Shown: positions 18,188-26,586 of the stretch, piece by piece
Position numbering within the stretch: the first letter of the stretch is position 1
Layout: every line of letters begins with the position of its first letter
Origin: Sulfolobaceae archaeon
GTDB lineage: Archaea > Thermoproteota > Thermoprotei_A > Sulfolobales > Sulfolobaceae
Assembly: GCA_026627305.1 (NCBI GenBank)
Contig: JAPNVD010000001.1
Location: 27,082 to 91,081 of the forward strand
DNA length: 64,000 nt
Direction of reading: 5' to 3'
The notes under the pieces: generated by a model
Databases searched by the model: none
What the model saw: only the letters and a program-made list of their open reading frames with translations
Told to the model about the DNA's origin: nothing
Position numbers and translations under genes: made by a program

Positions 18188-18746
18188 GCTATTAGAAAAG
18201 GATGAAATAGTGGAGTTCTACTCCACTGATAAAGACCTTCTATACACCTTTTATCACAGGGTTATAGCCTTATCAGCACCCGTAAAGGTCATAATAACTT
18301 CAGAGAGGGGTGGGATAGACCCTTTGCTAATAGAGAGGTTCAGGAGGATATTTGGAAATAGGGGTGAGGTATTCATAAGGAGGGCTTTTAAGGCTGAAGA
18401 CCTAGTGCCCACTATTGAGGCTATGGATAAGATGGTATTGGCTGACCTAATAATAATAGACCCATATCACCACCATAAGAGATCCCTTTACGACTCCATA
18501 GTCTCAGCGATCAGGAGGGCTAAAGGTAGTAAGAAGTTCATATTCAGCTTTATGGATAGAGAGAAGGAGGGCTCGATTTTTGGCTTACACTCAGTCCACT
18601 CAATAATAGAGCTAAAGAGGGGTAATAGAGGGTTTAAGGCAGTATTCAGGAAGAGTACAGTGGTAGAAGAGGTGGAAATACCCTATAGTTTTTGGGAGAT
18701 CTTCGGCATGGATAGCGGAGAAGGTTTGCTGAGCTGGATAGTATAA
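18156..18746 (+). CDS. RecA/RadA-like protein of the dpo2 operon (start uncertain)
   Basis: From GTG 18,210 the frame encodes 178 residues with a RecA-like order: a central strand-loop VKVIITSERGGIDP where Walker A would be, and ADLIIIDPYHHHK as a Walker B-like strand. The Walker A Gly-Lys-Thr is absent, so ATP hydrolysis is doubtful. The same frame is open upstream to TGA 18,147-18,149 and encodes LLTGFRSLDRLLEKDEIVEF, which matches the TG-x-x-SLD-x-LL entry sequence of RadA paralogues. That extension is therefore probably translated, overlapping dpo2 by 32 nt, from CTG 18,156 or another unusual start. If GTG 18,210 is used, the conserved entry motif is lost. Confidence 0.6.
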   Translation: MLLTGFRSLDRLLEKDEIVEFYSTDKDLLYTFYHRVIALSAPVKVIITSERGGIDPLLIERFRRIFGNRGEVFIRRAFKAEDLVPTIEAMDKMVLADLIIIDPYHHHKRSLYDSIVSAIRRAKGSKKFIFSFMDREKEGSIFGLHSVHSIIELKRGNRGFKAVFRKSTVVEEVEIPYSFWEIFGMDSGEGLLSWIV

Positions 18747-18787
18747 TAGAAGAGGAGAAAGGAGGAAAAAAGAAAGGGTGGTTTTCA

Positions 18788-19324
18788 TTATCGATTACTC
18801 AACAACCTTGTACCGAAGCTTATCCCCCAGATCAGCTCTGGATATACTATTAACCTCTCCATCCCTCCTGGACCTAATCCTTCATAGCTCTTGGCAATGA
18901 ATAGGGCTAAGCTAACTAGAGTTATAAGACCTAGGGCTGTCCAGAAGTAGTTCCTCTCATAAACTGAGGTTAGTATTGAGCTTATCCCTCCAAAGAGGAA
19001 AGCAATTAGAGCAGAAATGAGATGGGGCATACCAGTGGTCTCTGGGAAAATGCCTACAAACATAGCACCTAAGCCTGTGAGAAGGATTGTGTAAGTTGTG
19101 AAACTAGGCTTAACAGTATTCCTGATAAGTATTGACGCTATTATTATTAATATCCCCATCATAATTATTGCAGTATTAAATATTATAGCGGTCTTACCAA
19201 CCCCTAAATCGCTTATGTAGTTGTGGCTTACGGAATACCCTGGATATAGGAACTCAGCTATTAACATTAAAAATAGGAACTCACTTACGCCGACCAGTAC
19301 CAGGTAACCTGCTATTTTGCTCAT
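18788..19324 (-). CDS. DUF998-type membrane protein
   Basis: From ATG 19,324 the protein has about 178 residues and six membrane helices. It carries the family motif YPGYSVSHNYISDLGVGKTA after helix 1, then MVGIFPE-like MFVGIFPETTGMPHLISAL in the middle. The function of this family is unknown. A longer frame begins at ATG 19,411 within the palindrome, but its first 29 residues (NLFVPSRLISFPLHHQ...) are unlike the family, so I prefer 19,324. It is divergent from the ATPase gene. Confidence 0.7.
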   Translation of the reverse strand: MSKIAGYLVLVGVSEFLFLMLIAEFLYPGYSVSHNYISDLGVGKTAIIFNTAIIMMGILIIIASILIRNTVKPSFTTYTILLTGLGAMFVGIFPETTGMPHLISALIAFLFGGISSILTSVYERNYFWTALGLITLVSLALFIAKSYEGLGPGGMERLIVYPELIWGISFGTRLLSNR

Positions 19325-19410
19325 GCTACTATATCCTAAACACTTGAACGGTATTAAGCCTTGATGATGGAGGGGGAAGGAGATTAGACGAGATGGTACA
19401 AAAAGATTCA

Positions 19411-19437
19411 TATTCTAAAATATGATATTTTAGAATA
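19411..19437. promoter_or_regulatory. Perfect 27-bp palindrome in the divergent promoter
   Basis: TATTCTAAAATAT-G-ATATTTTAGAATA has two 13-bp arms around a single base and touches the ATG of the ATPase gene at 19,437. It is placed where a dimeric repressor could cover the start of transcription in both directions. A hairpin or terminator role is less likely because of its location between two divergent starts. Confidence 0.55.
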
Positions 19438-20729
19438 TGATATTTGTGAATAGGGAAAATGAGCTAGAGGCGATCAAAAAGAGGCTAGAGTCGGACTCCT
19501 TAGAGCTGATAATCGTTTACGGAAGGAGAAGAATAGGTAAGACCTCACTGGTATTAAAGGCTATAGAGGGTTCCCCCTATGTATACTACCTAGCAGTTGA
19601 AGGTAAAAATAACCTATTAAAGTTTAAGCAGACAGCTGAAAAAGCGTTCCCTGAGCTCAAACATATAAAGGAGGACTGGGAGTCCCTGTTCTACGCTCTT
19701 AGAGATAAGGTTATAGTCATCGATGAGTTCCCATATCTAATAGAGGAGGATAGCTCAATACCTTCAGTTTTCCAGAGGATAGTTGACGAGACCCTTAAGG
19801 GCACTAAGACTAAGATAATACTGATAGGTTCTTCTATCTCGATGATGAGCGACCTACTCTCATATAAGAGCCCTCTATACGGTAGGAGGACTTCGAGCAT
19901 TGAGTTAAAGGAGTTGAAGTTCAAGGATTTGAGCAAGTTCAACTTCGACATAGTTGAGGGAATAAGGGTTTTCGGCTTTGCTGGTGGTGTTCCATATTAC
20001 CTGACCAAGGTAAAAACACCGTTTTTGAAGTGGATAAACGAGGAGCTGAAGAAAGTGGACTCCTTCATAAAAGACGAGATGGACTTCTTGTTGAGATACG
20101 AATTCCGCGAGATATCAACATACAAGGAGATCCTCTTAGCAATAGCTATGGGCAAAAACACTCTAGGTGAGATGAGGGACTTCGTTAGAGTGGGAGGAGA
20201 GATATCTTCATACATAAAGAAGTTGGAGAGGATAGGGCTTGTGAAGAGAGAGGTTCCAGTATTGGAGAAGAAGATCTCAAAGAGGGGTAGATACATAATC
20301 GCAGATAACTTCACAAACTTCTGGTTTAGGTTCATTTATCCAAATCTTAGCGAGATAGAGGAGGGAAACTACGAGATAAGTGAGGATGAATACAACGAAT
20401 ACTTAGGCAAGGTATTTGAGGATATAGCAAGGCAATATTTGAGGGATAAGTACAAGCTAAAGAACCTTGGGAGATATTGGTATAAAGATATCGAGATAGA
20501 CATTTTAGACAAGGGGTTAAATGTGGCTGGTGAATGCAAGTGGAGCGATAACGTTGATGGGGTTAGAGCCTTATATGAGCTTAAGGATAAACTGGAGAGG
20601 CTTAATCTGAACGTGAAAAGGTTTGTATTGTTTGCAAAGAGCTTCTCTAGGACTGAAAGCGGTGCAGAATACATAGACCTGAAGAAGTTGAGTGAGTGGT
20701 ATAAAGAGGGGCTGCAGGTGATTGATTAA
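19437..20729 (+). CDS. Archaeal ATPase with a DUF234-type nuclease-like C-terminus
   Basis: The 430-residue protein begins with the archaea-specific STAND-like ATPase domain: FVNRENELEAIKKRLESDSL, Walker A IVYGRRRIGKTSLVLKA, Walker B DKVIVIDEFPYLIEED and sensor IILIGSSISMMSDLL. A winged-helix middle (NTLGEMRDFVRVGGEISSYI) is followed by a DUF234 tail with PD-(D/E)XK-like residues in YKDIEIDILDKGLNVAGECK. Such proteins are common in crenarchaea; their role is unknown, and links to mobile DNA or defence have been proposed. The start codon lies at the edge of a perfect palindrome. Confidence 0.85.
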   Translation: MIFVNRENELEAIKKRLESDSLELIIVYGRRRIGKTSLVLKAIEGSPYVYYLAVEGKNNLLKFKQTAEKAFPELKHIKEDWESLFYALRDKVIVIDEFPYLIEEDSSIPSVFQRIVDETLKGTKTKIILIGSSISMMSDLLSYKSPLYGRRTSSIELKELKFKDLSKFNFDIVEGIRVFGFAGGVPYYLTKVKTPFLKWINEELKKVDSFIKDEMDFLLRYEFREISTYKEILLAIAMGKNTLGEMRDFVRVGGEISSYIKKLERIGLVKREVPVLEKKISKRGRYIIADNFTNFWFRFIYPNLSEIEEGNYEISEDEYNEYLGKVFEDIARQYLRDKYKLKNLGRYWYKDIEIDILDKGLNVAGECKWSDNVDGVRALYELKDKLERLNLNVKRFVLFAKSFSRTESGAEYIDLKKLSEWYKEGLQVID

Positions 20730-20818
20730 CGCAAGCCTAACCCTTGATATAGTTCAAGTTGTTGTTAATATGAAAATATTTAAAATTTAGCAAATTTAAG
20801 TCACTTTTAGGTCTGAAA

Positions 20819-21820
20819 ATGGCTAACATGAATGTAAAGCCCTTCATCACTAGAGGTCCCTATAGGCTCATAAAGATTTACAAAAAACTACCCTTAATAG
20901 CTGGACACAAATTGCTCTATACTTGTAACCTGAGGTGTAAAATGTGCCCCTTCTGGAGGAGAAAGGATGAGAAGTTACTAAGCGTGGATGAGGAGGTCAA
21001 AATGATGAGGAAGTTGGCAGACGCTGGAGTCCTATTTATGGGCTTTGAGGGTGGAGAGCCTCTCCTCAGGAAGGACTTAGCGGAGATCCTTAGGGAATCC
21101 CATGAGAGGTTTCATACCTCTTTGGTGACAAATGGGATCCTGTTGAAGCATAGGATAAACGAGATCAAGAACTACTTGGATTACCTATTCGTATCCATTG
21201 ATGGGATAGGTAAAATTCACGACCATATAAGGGGTGTTGATGGAGCCTTTGAGAAATCGATTGAGGGGATAAAGGTTGCATCTCAGTACGTCCCGACAGC
21301 AATAAGCTTTACTATAACGAGGGAAAACATGGACGAAGCGTTAAAGGTAGTGAAACTGGCTGAAGAGCTAAAGGTTAAGGTAAACTTTCAGGTGGCTTAT
21401 GATTATTCCACAGCTGATAAGCTCTCCCCCAGTCACGAGAGGTTAAAGGAATTGCTAGAAAGCCTATTGAAGCTCAAGATAGAAGGGGCACCGATTATCA
21501 ACTCCAAGGAGTACTTTAAGGCAATACTAGACTCCTGGTATAACAGCAAACCCTGGGAGTGTAAGCCCTGGTTAACTATTAACATCGATCCTCAAGGGAG
21601 GATAGTTCTACCCTGCTATGTTCTAAACGAGTATAATGGATCGCTCTACGTTTGGGATACCGATATCGAGGACTTGTGGAATAGGTATGATTGGGATACA
21701 TATGCCAACTGTAACAAGTGCGCCCTCTCCTGTTATTTAGAGCCCTCACTTTTCTCGTGGTCTAACTTCTCTATGGTAAAGGAGAGAATAATCGATACTA
21801 TAATCTCTTCTCTAGTTTAA
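20819..21820 (+). CDS. Radical SAM protein with a C-terminal Cys cluster
   Basis: The 333-residue enzyme has the radical SAM cluster motif YTCNLRCKMCPFW near residue 40, followed by FEGGEPLLRKDL, the SAM-binding motif. A second group, CKPWLTINIDPQGRIVLPCY and YANCNKCALSCYLEPS, resembles the auxiliary iron-sulfur cluster region (SPASM-like) of enzymes that modify peptides or lipids. Substrate unknown. CAAATTTAAG at 20,792-20,801 is placed for a leaderless start at ATG 20,819. Confidence 0.8.
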   Translation: MANMNVKPFITRGPYRLIKIYKKLPLIAGHKLLYTCNLRCKMCPFWRRKDEKLLSVDEEVKMMRKLADAGVLFMGFEGGEPLLRKDLAEILRESHERFHTSLVTNGILLKHRINEIKNYLDYLFVSIDGIGKIHDHIRGVDGAFEKSIEGIKVASQYVPTAISFTITRENMDEALKVVKLAEELKVKVNFQVAYDYSTADKLSPSHERLKELLESLLKLKIEGAPIINSKEYFKAILDSWYNSKPWECKPWLTINIDPQGRIVLPCYVLNEYNGSLYVWDTDIEDLWNRYDWDTYANCNKCALSCYLEPSLFSWSNFSMVKERIIDTIISSLV

Positions 21821-21856
21821 GCAATACTTATAAATGTCTAAATCGGAGAATTACTC

Positions 21857-22465
21857 ATGGGTTTCGGTCTAGCCCTATCGTTTATCCTCCTAATAGTCAT
21901 AATAATCATTATAGTTTATTACTCAAGGAAGATCAACAAGATACAACAGCAGGCTCAACAACAGGCCCAATCTATGTTCTCGCAGTGGGTTCAGCAGCAC
22001 TCCAACGAAATCAGATCGCAAATAGAACAATCCGTAGAGACTAAGTATAAGGCGGAGCTAGATAAATGGAAGCTTCAGGTAGAGGAGCAGATAAGGAGGG
22101 ATGCGATAACCAAATCAGTAAATACACTCTTAGGAAAGATCGGTGAGGAGTTTGCACCTCTACTTATAGCACAGCGGTATAACATAAACCCCAAGGATTT
22201 TAGGCACTTAGGCTCTCCTGTAGATTTTATCGCATTTAAGGGGTTATCTGACGACTCCGAAGCTGAGATAATCTTCTTCGAAATAAAGACCGGTAAGGGG
22301 ACTTCTTTAACTGATAGGGAGAAGAAGGTGAGGGATGCGATAATCTCGAAGAAGGTAAGATATGAAGTTGTTAACCTCAACCAGATAATGGAGGAGACTA
22401 AGAAAAAGATGAACGAAGAGATAAACATGATGTTCAACGAGAATAATGATAATACCCAAAAGTGA
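21857..22465 (+). CDS. Membrane-anchored Holliday-junction-resolvase-like nuclease
   Basis: Residues 4-22 form one membrane helix (GLALSFILLIVIIIIIVYY) and a Gln-rich coiled coil follows (NKIQQQAQQQAQSMFSQWVQ). The C-terminal domain has the PD-(D/E)XK pattern of the Endonuc_Holl type: GSPVDFIAFKG, IIFFEIKTGKGTSLTDREKK and VRYEVVNL. The architecture (helix, coiled coil, nuclease) is that of a family seen widely in archaea and bacteria without a settled role. The nuclease domain would face the cytoplasm. A TATA box CTTATAAAT at 21,827-21,835 predicts a leaderless transcript. Confidence 0.8.
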   Translation: MGFGLALSFILLIVIIIIIVYYSRKINKIQQQAQQQAQSMFSQWVQQHSNEIRSQIEQSVETKYKAELDKWKLQVEEQIRRDAITKSVNTLLGKIGEEFAPLLIAQRYNINPKDFRHLGSPVDFIAFKGLSDDSEAEIIFFEIKTGKGTSLTDREKKVRDAIISKKVRYEVVNLNQIMEETKKKMNEEINMMFNENNDNTQK

Positions 22466-22492
22466 AACCAAGGAAGAATAAGAGTATAGAAA

Positions 22493-22570
22493 ATCAATAC
22501 ACATCTTTTATAGAGCACAAAAGAAGAATTAGACGTCTTTAGTCTACTATATCAATACACATCTTTTATA
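22493..22570. repeat. Pair of 20-bp direct repeats at the end of the dehydrogenase gene
   Basis: ATCAATACACATCTTTTATA occurs at 22,493-22,512 and again at 22,551-22,570. The second copy holds the last codons and stop of the minus-strand dehydrogenase gene. The 38 bp between them has no gene. This may be a small duplication or the scar of a short insertion. Confidence 0.7.
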
Positions 22571-23553
22571 AAACTCCTCGCCATTTCAACATCTATGTTG
22601 ATAGGATTTCCGCTGTTGTTAACGAGTTTCGTAAAAATTTCTGCGTTTTTCATAGCTTCTTCAAGGCTAGTGAACTCAGATAACCTGTATTTCATCCCTA
22701 TATCCATTAAGAATTTATCAACAGTGATATAGAGGGGCTCCCCTTCCCCTTCTATTTCCCTTAACTTATCTTTTGCCGCATCATAGTTATACTTTATCGC
22801 AGTAGGCAGTGAGATACACGAAGTTATGCCGTGAGGGATATTGTACTTAGGACCAAAAACATATCCAAACATGTGGCTCATACCCATCCTAACGTACCTC
22901 ATGTTTATAGAAGCCAACCATGAGCCTACTTGGCACTCCAACCTACTTTCTAGGCTATCCAAGGATTTTAAACATCTAGTTAGCTTCCTATAAGCCATAA
23001 TGGCTAAGGCTTCATTAAATGGGTTAGAGTCCTTGGAGTAAATGGTCTCTATGGCATGGTCAAGAGATCTGATCCCTGTAGAAAGTAATAGCCATTTCGG
23101 TGTCTCAAGCGTAGCTCTAGGGTCTAATATTATGACATCTATTTCCTTTCCTAAAACCCCACTTCTCTTTAAACCATACTCGTCCGTAAACCCTCCACTC
23201 CTTGTGTGCTCAGCACCTGATAACGTTGTAGGAATTGCTATATAAAATGAGTCCTTCCGTTCTGATAGGGCTAATTTTACCCCATCTATTATACTACCTC
23301 CCCCTAAACCTATGACAACTTCGTAATCCCTCATCAACTTCTGCTTTAAGCTCTCTAACTCTTGCTTGGGTACATGTTGACTAGGACCTTGGATTACTTC
23401 CGCTTTTACGATCTTTAGCACCTCTGATAGGATCTTACTGTTCAAAAGGCTTCTCGTTGTAACTAAAGCTGTCTTTCCCCTTACGTTTTTTAACCAATCT
23501 AGTGCATCATTACCGTAAACTACCATAGACTTGGGATATTCGAGTATATACAC
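22552..23553 (-). CDS. Iron-containing alcohol dehydrogenase family protein, maleylacetate-reductase-like
   Basis: The 333-residue protein has the NAD(P)-binding loop VVIGLGGGSIIDGVKLAL and the motif IAIPTTLSGAEHTRSGGFTD typical of the Fe-ADH superfamily. Metal ligands appear as Asp and His in GIRSLDHAIETIY, GMSHMFGYVFGPKYNIPHG. The absence of long insertions and the GAEHT sequence put it closer to maleylacetate reductase than to glycerol-1-phosphate dehydrogenase. It could act in breakdown of an aromatic ring, which would suit the acyl-CoA cluster farther right, but that link is only inferred. Confidence 0.75.
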   Translation of the reverse strand: MYILEYPKSMVVYGNDALDWLKNVRGKTALVTTRSLLNSKILSEVLKIVKAEVIQGPSQHVPKQELESLKQKLMRDYEVVIGLGGGSIIDGVKLALSERKDSFYIAIPTTLSGAEHTRSGGFTDEYGLKRSGVLGKEIDVIILDPRATLETPKWLLLSTGIRSLDHAIETIYSKDSNPFNEALAIMAYRKLTRCLKSLDSLESRLECQVGSWLASINMRYVRMGMSHMFGYVFGPKYNIPHGITSCISLPTAIKYNYDAAKDKLREIEGEGEPLYITVDKFLMDIGMKYRLSEFTSLEEAMKNAEIFTKLVNNSGNPINIDVEMARSFIKDVY

Positions 23554-23740
23554 ATGGAATTAAAGAGGGGTTGGATAAATAAATATTTATTGTTTATTTG
23601 GCTTATCTTCCATAATATCAAGCTATACTATCTTTATAATTTAATTGAATGAAACTCTATTCAGAATTTCAGTATAAAAGGATTAATAATAATCTTTTTC
23701 ATAACCTAATCTTTTAAATTATTCCCCTAAAGATAATTTT

Positions 23741-25345
23741 ATGAAAGCGCTTCTCATCAGACCAACGAATCCCACAGGAAGCGGCTATAATAAGTCGTTC
23801 GGCTTCATGCCCATCCCATTAGGATTAATACAGCTAGCTGGAGACCTAAGGGCTACTGGGAACTGGGATATCAAAATAGTGGATATGGAAGCTGAAGAGA
23901 TGAGCATAGAAGATGTGGTTGAGCTAGCTAAGACCTTTGACCCACAGATAGTAGGTATAACGCTACACGCCACTGCTTCCCATAACATAGCCGTAAGGCT
24001 AGCGAAGTTAATAAAGGATGAAATTAAGGATACATTACTAATCGCAGGAGGTCATCATGCCACCTTTTTGCCTACAGTTATGCTTAGGGACGGCTTTGAT
24101 GTTGTAGTTCTAGGTGAGGGGGATAACACGATTATGGAGATAGGTAATGCAATGAGGGAAGGCAACTATGACTTCTCGAACATTAGGGGAATAGTCTATA
24201 GGGAAGGGGATAAGATCATTAGGACACCACCTGCACCTTTAATCGATGATTTAGATAAATTGCCAATGCCTGCCTTTGAGCTAGTAGATAAGAGGTTTTA
24301 CAAGATAAGCATCTTCGGTGATGACCAGTATATCGCAGCAATAGAGACCGCAAGAGGATGCCCTTACGCCTGTGATTTCTGCTCTGTAACTCCAACCTGG
24401 GGCAATAAATGGAGGAACAAGTCTAATGCTAGGATCTTGAAGGAGTTAGAGGCTATAAAGAGTTTAGGTTATAATTGGCTTTTCTTCGTTGACGATATAT
24501 TCATAGTATGGCCAAATAGGTCTCAGAGGGCGAAGCTGTTCAGGGAGATGATAGATAAGAAGCTTACTATCAACTTCCTAGCCCAGATGCGTGCAGATGT
24601 TACAGCTAGAAATCCTGAACTCATAAAGTTAGCCGCAGAGGCTGGGCTTTCTGTCGCCTTTATAGGTGTTGAAAGTGGAAGTCAGGAGACGTTAAAGAAA
24701 ATGCATAAGGGTTTAGCTGTTTCTGATTCAATCAAGGCTGTTAAGGTACTTCACGAAAACGGAGTTATAGTCTTCTTAGGTATGATATTGGGCGCACCCT
24801 ACGAGACTCTGAAGGATACGCTAGCAACCATCAGTTTCTCAAAAGTTTTGGCAAATGTTGGTGCAGATGGCGTTCAATTCTCCATTTATACTCCACTGCC
24901 AGGTACTAGGATATTTGTGAACTCACTTAAGGAGAATAAGCTCTTTACGCTCAACTGGGACTATTACGATCTTTTAATACCTGTGGTAAAGACTAAGGTA
25001 AATCCAGCACTAATACAGCTTTTGGCAGTATATGGTAATCATTCGTTTTACTTGTATAAGTATTTTAAGGGTAAACTAGGGCTGCTTAAGCTAAAATACA
25101 CCCCTAAAAAATTAGAGCTTTTAAGGAAGGCTGAGAAGTACATCTGGAAGAGGTTGCCGTATTTCATAAAGACAACGATTATAGATTTACCAAGGTCTAT
25201 GTTAGGGACTTTAAGGCTTTATTCTAAGAACGTAGTACAAGAGGTCAGTAAGGATCTAATAGAATTGCTGATCTCAGAGTCCAGCAAGGTAATCTATTAC
25301 GATCCTGGAAACAAGAACAGGTACTTCAATATTAAGACTGAATAG
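23741..25345 (+). CDS. B12-binding radical SAM protein
   Basis: The 534-residue enzyme starts with a cobalamin-binding Rossmann domain (GLIQLAGDLRATGNWDIKIV, VGITLHATASHNIAVRLAKL, AGGHHATFLP). The radical SAM motif RGCPYACDFCSV follows near residue 210. The C-terminal part has FLGMILGAPYETLKDTLATI and GVQFSIYTPLPGTRIF. This domain order fits class B methylase-type or ring-forming enzymes. In Sulfolobales the GDGT ring synthases GrsA and GrsB have this size and architecture, so a tetraether-lipid role is possible but cannot be settled here. TTTTAAATTA at 23,711-23,720 suits a leaderless start. Confidence 0.8.
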   Translation: MKALLIRPTNPTGSGYNKSFGFMPIPLGLIQLAGDLRATGNWDIKIVDMEAEEMSIEDVVELAKTFDPQIVGITLHATASHNIAVRLAKLIKDEIKDTLLIAGGHHATFLPTVMLRDGFDVVVLGEGDNTIMEIGNAMREGNYDFSNIRGIVYREGDKIIRTPPAPLIDDLDKLPMPAFELVDKRFYKISIFGDDQYIAAIETARGCPYACDFCSVTPTWGNKWRNKSNARILKELEAIKSLGYNWLFFVDDIFIVWPNRSQRAKLFREMIDKKLTINFLAQMRADVTARNPELIKLAAEAGLSVAFIGVESGSQETLKKMHKGLAVSDSIKAVKVLHENGVIVFLGMILGAPYETLKDTLATISFSKVLANVGADGVQFSIYTPLPGTRIFVNSLKENKLFTLNWDYYDLLIPVVKTKVNPALIQLLAVYGNHSFYLYKYFKGKLGLLKLKYTPKKLELLRKAEKYIWKRLPYFIKTTIIDLPRSMLGTLRLYSKNVVQEVSKDLIELLISESSKVIYYDPGNKNRYFNIKTE

Positions 25346-25387
25346 CGGATGAAAAAGAACTCAGGGGCAGAAGGAGGTCATAATCAA

Positions 25388-25873
25388 TTACTCTTTTTCT
25401 TCCCTGCTTTTCCTCTTTCTCATTATACTGCAACCAACATCTCTGATTTGGTTCTTCCTCACGAGCTCATAAGCTACCCTGCTCAACATGTCAGCCTCTT
25501 TGTTCTCCTCCCTAGGGATCCAGACAATTGTAGCGTTAAGTCTTCTCTTGAGCTCCATTGCCTTCTCGTAAAGTGGGACTAGCCTTTTAGACTTTACCTT
25601 GTATTCGCCGTTAATCTGTCTAATAACTAGTTGGGAATCACCCTTAATGATAGGAGATGAAACTCCCAAGTCTAACATGGTCTGCATCAAACATATTAGA
25701 CCATTATATTCTGCCACGTTGTTTGTGGAGTTCCTGCTGAAGGGTTTTTCAGCTAGCCCATATCCTTCAACTTTATCTCCATTATCTAAATAAATAACGA
25801 ACCCGAAAGTCGCTATTCCACCAGGGTTCTTGGGTTCGCATAGCCCGTCAAAATAACCTAAAGCCGTCATCAT
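25388..25873 (-). CDS. rnhA: Ribonuclease HI
   Basis: The 161-residue protein has the RNase H1 active-site residues: Asp in [18 protein letters not shown], Glu in [17 protein letters not shown], Asp in [16 protein letters not shown] and Asp in [19 protein letters not shown]. It cleaves the RNA strand of RNA-DNA hybrids, as the archaeal type 1 enzyme of Sulfolobus tokodaii does. The basic tail ([12 protein letters not shown]) may add nucleic-acid affinity. The two Met codons at the start leave a one-residue uncertainty. Confidence 0.9.
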   Translation of the reverse strand: MMTALGYFDGLCEPKNPGGIATFGFVIYLDNGDKVEGYGLAEKPFSRNSTNNVAEYNGLICLMQTMLDLGVSSPIIKGDSQLVIRQINGEYKVKSKRLVPLYEKAMELKRRLNATIVWIPREENKEADMLSRVAYELVRKNQIRDVGCSIMRKRKSREEKE

Positions 25874-25916
25874 AAATACTATACCTTACTAATAAATTAG
25901 TTTAATGTTTTTCTCA

Positions 25917-26465
25917 TTACTCACTAACTGCAACGCCAAACTTCTCTTTCAACATCTGCAGTTTACTAATAGGATCGTAAACATCATTAATTATTATCTC
26001 ATCGCCGTCAGTCTTATAGATCCTCCAATCCCCGACTTCTACAGTCTGTAAATAGACCATATCATCAACGCTCTTTTGGGTTAGATTTTCCACTCTTATA
26101 GCTTTAATTTCATTCCACGGTATGATAAGTGTTCCATAAACCCTCTTTGAGGAAACCATGGAGACGAAGGACATTATTCCGCTGAAAACTATCACTCCAA
26201 CTATTAACCCAAGTAGACCTGCTAGGCTCACGGTTAAGATCATTATTATCGTGCCTATTATTATTAGTCCCATCACCATGAAAAAGGTTAGTCTAGACAG
26301 TTTAAATATGCCCTCATTATGGGCGAAGTATGAGTTGTTGCCCATTAGGGAATAAATTGACCTGGCGAAGATCTTGAGTCCCGGCAAAAAAGGATTATCA
26401 GCCCAAGGTGGTATGTTAATAGTAAATACAGAAGACCTATCAAAGGATCTTATCTTTCCAGCCAT
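25917..26465 (-). CDS. Membrane protein with PH-like C-terminal domain (family member 1)
   Basis: The 182-residue protein has a short beta N-terminus (SYFAHNEGIFKLSRL), two membrane helices, and a C-terminal soluble domain. The latter reads LIIPWNEIKAIRVENL, then GDWRIYKTDGDEIIINDVYD and a helix PISKLQMLKEKFG. The same order and key residues (IPW, GD, DG, V-DP, K-L-LK-K) recur in the proteins at 39,218 and 40,443, so this is one of three paralogues in the window. The fold resembles bacterial PH-like membrane proteins; no function is known to me. Confidence 0.65.
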   Translation of the reverse strand: MAGKIRSFDRSSVFTINIPPWADNPFLPGLKIFARSIYSLMGNNSYFAHNEGIFKLSRLTFFMVMGLIIIGTIIMILTVSLAGLLGLIVGVIVFSGIMSFVSMVSSKRVYGTLIIPWNEIKAIRVENLTQKSVDDMVYLQTVEVGDWRIYKTDGDEIIINDVYDPISKLQMLKEKFGVAVSE

Positions 26466-26586
26466 AATGTATACATGGATTTTCTACTTTTTAAAATTAT
26501 TCCAAATATAATTTAAGAATCATTTTAATGTTGTTGAAATCAAGCAGAGGAAAGCCGTGCCGTTTAAGGTGTTAAGGAACCCACTC

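Noticed and set aside
25349..25582. Plus-strand frame of 77 codons after the B12 radical SAM gene
   Set aside because: It lies almost entirely opposite the RNase HI gene and shows no protein-like pattern.
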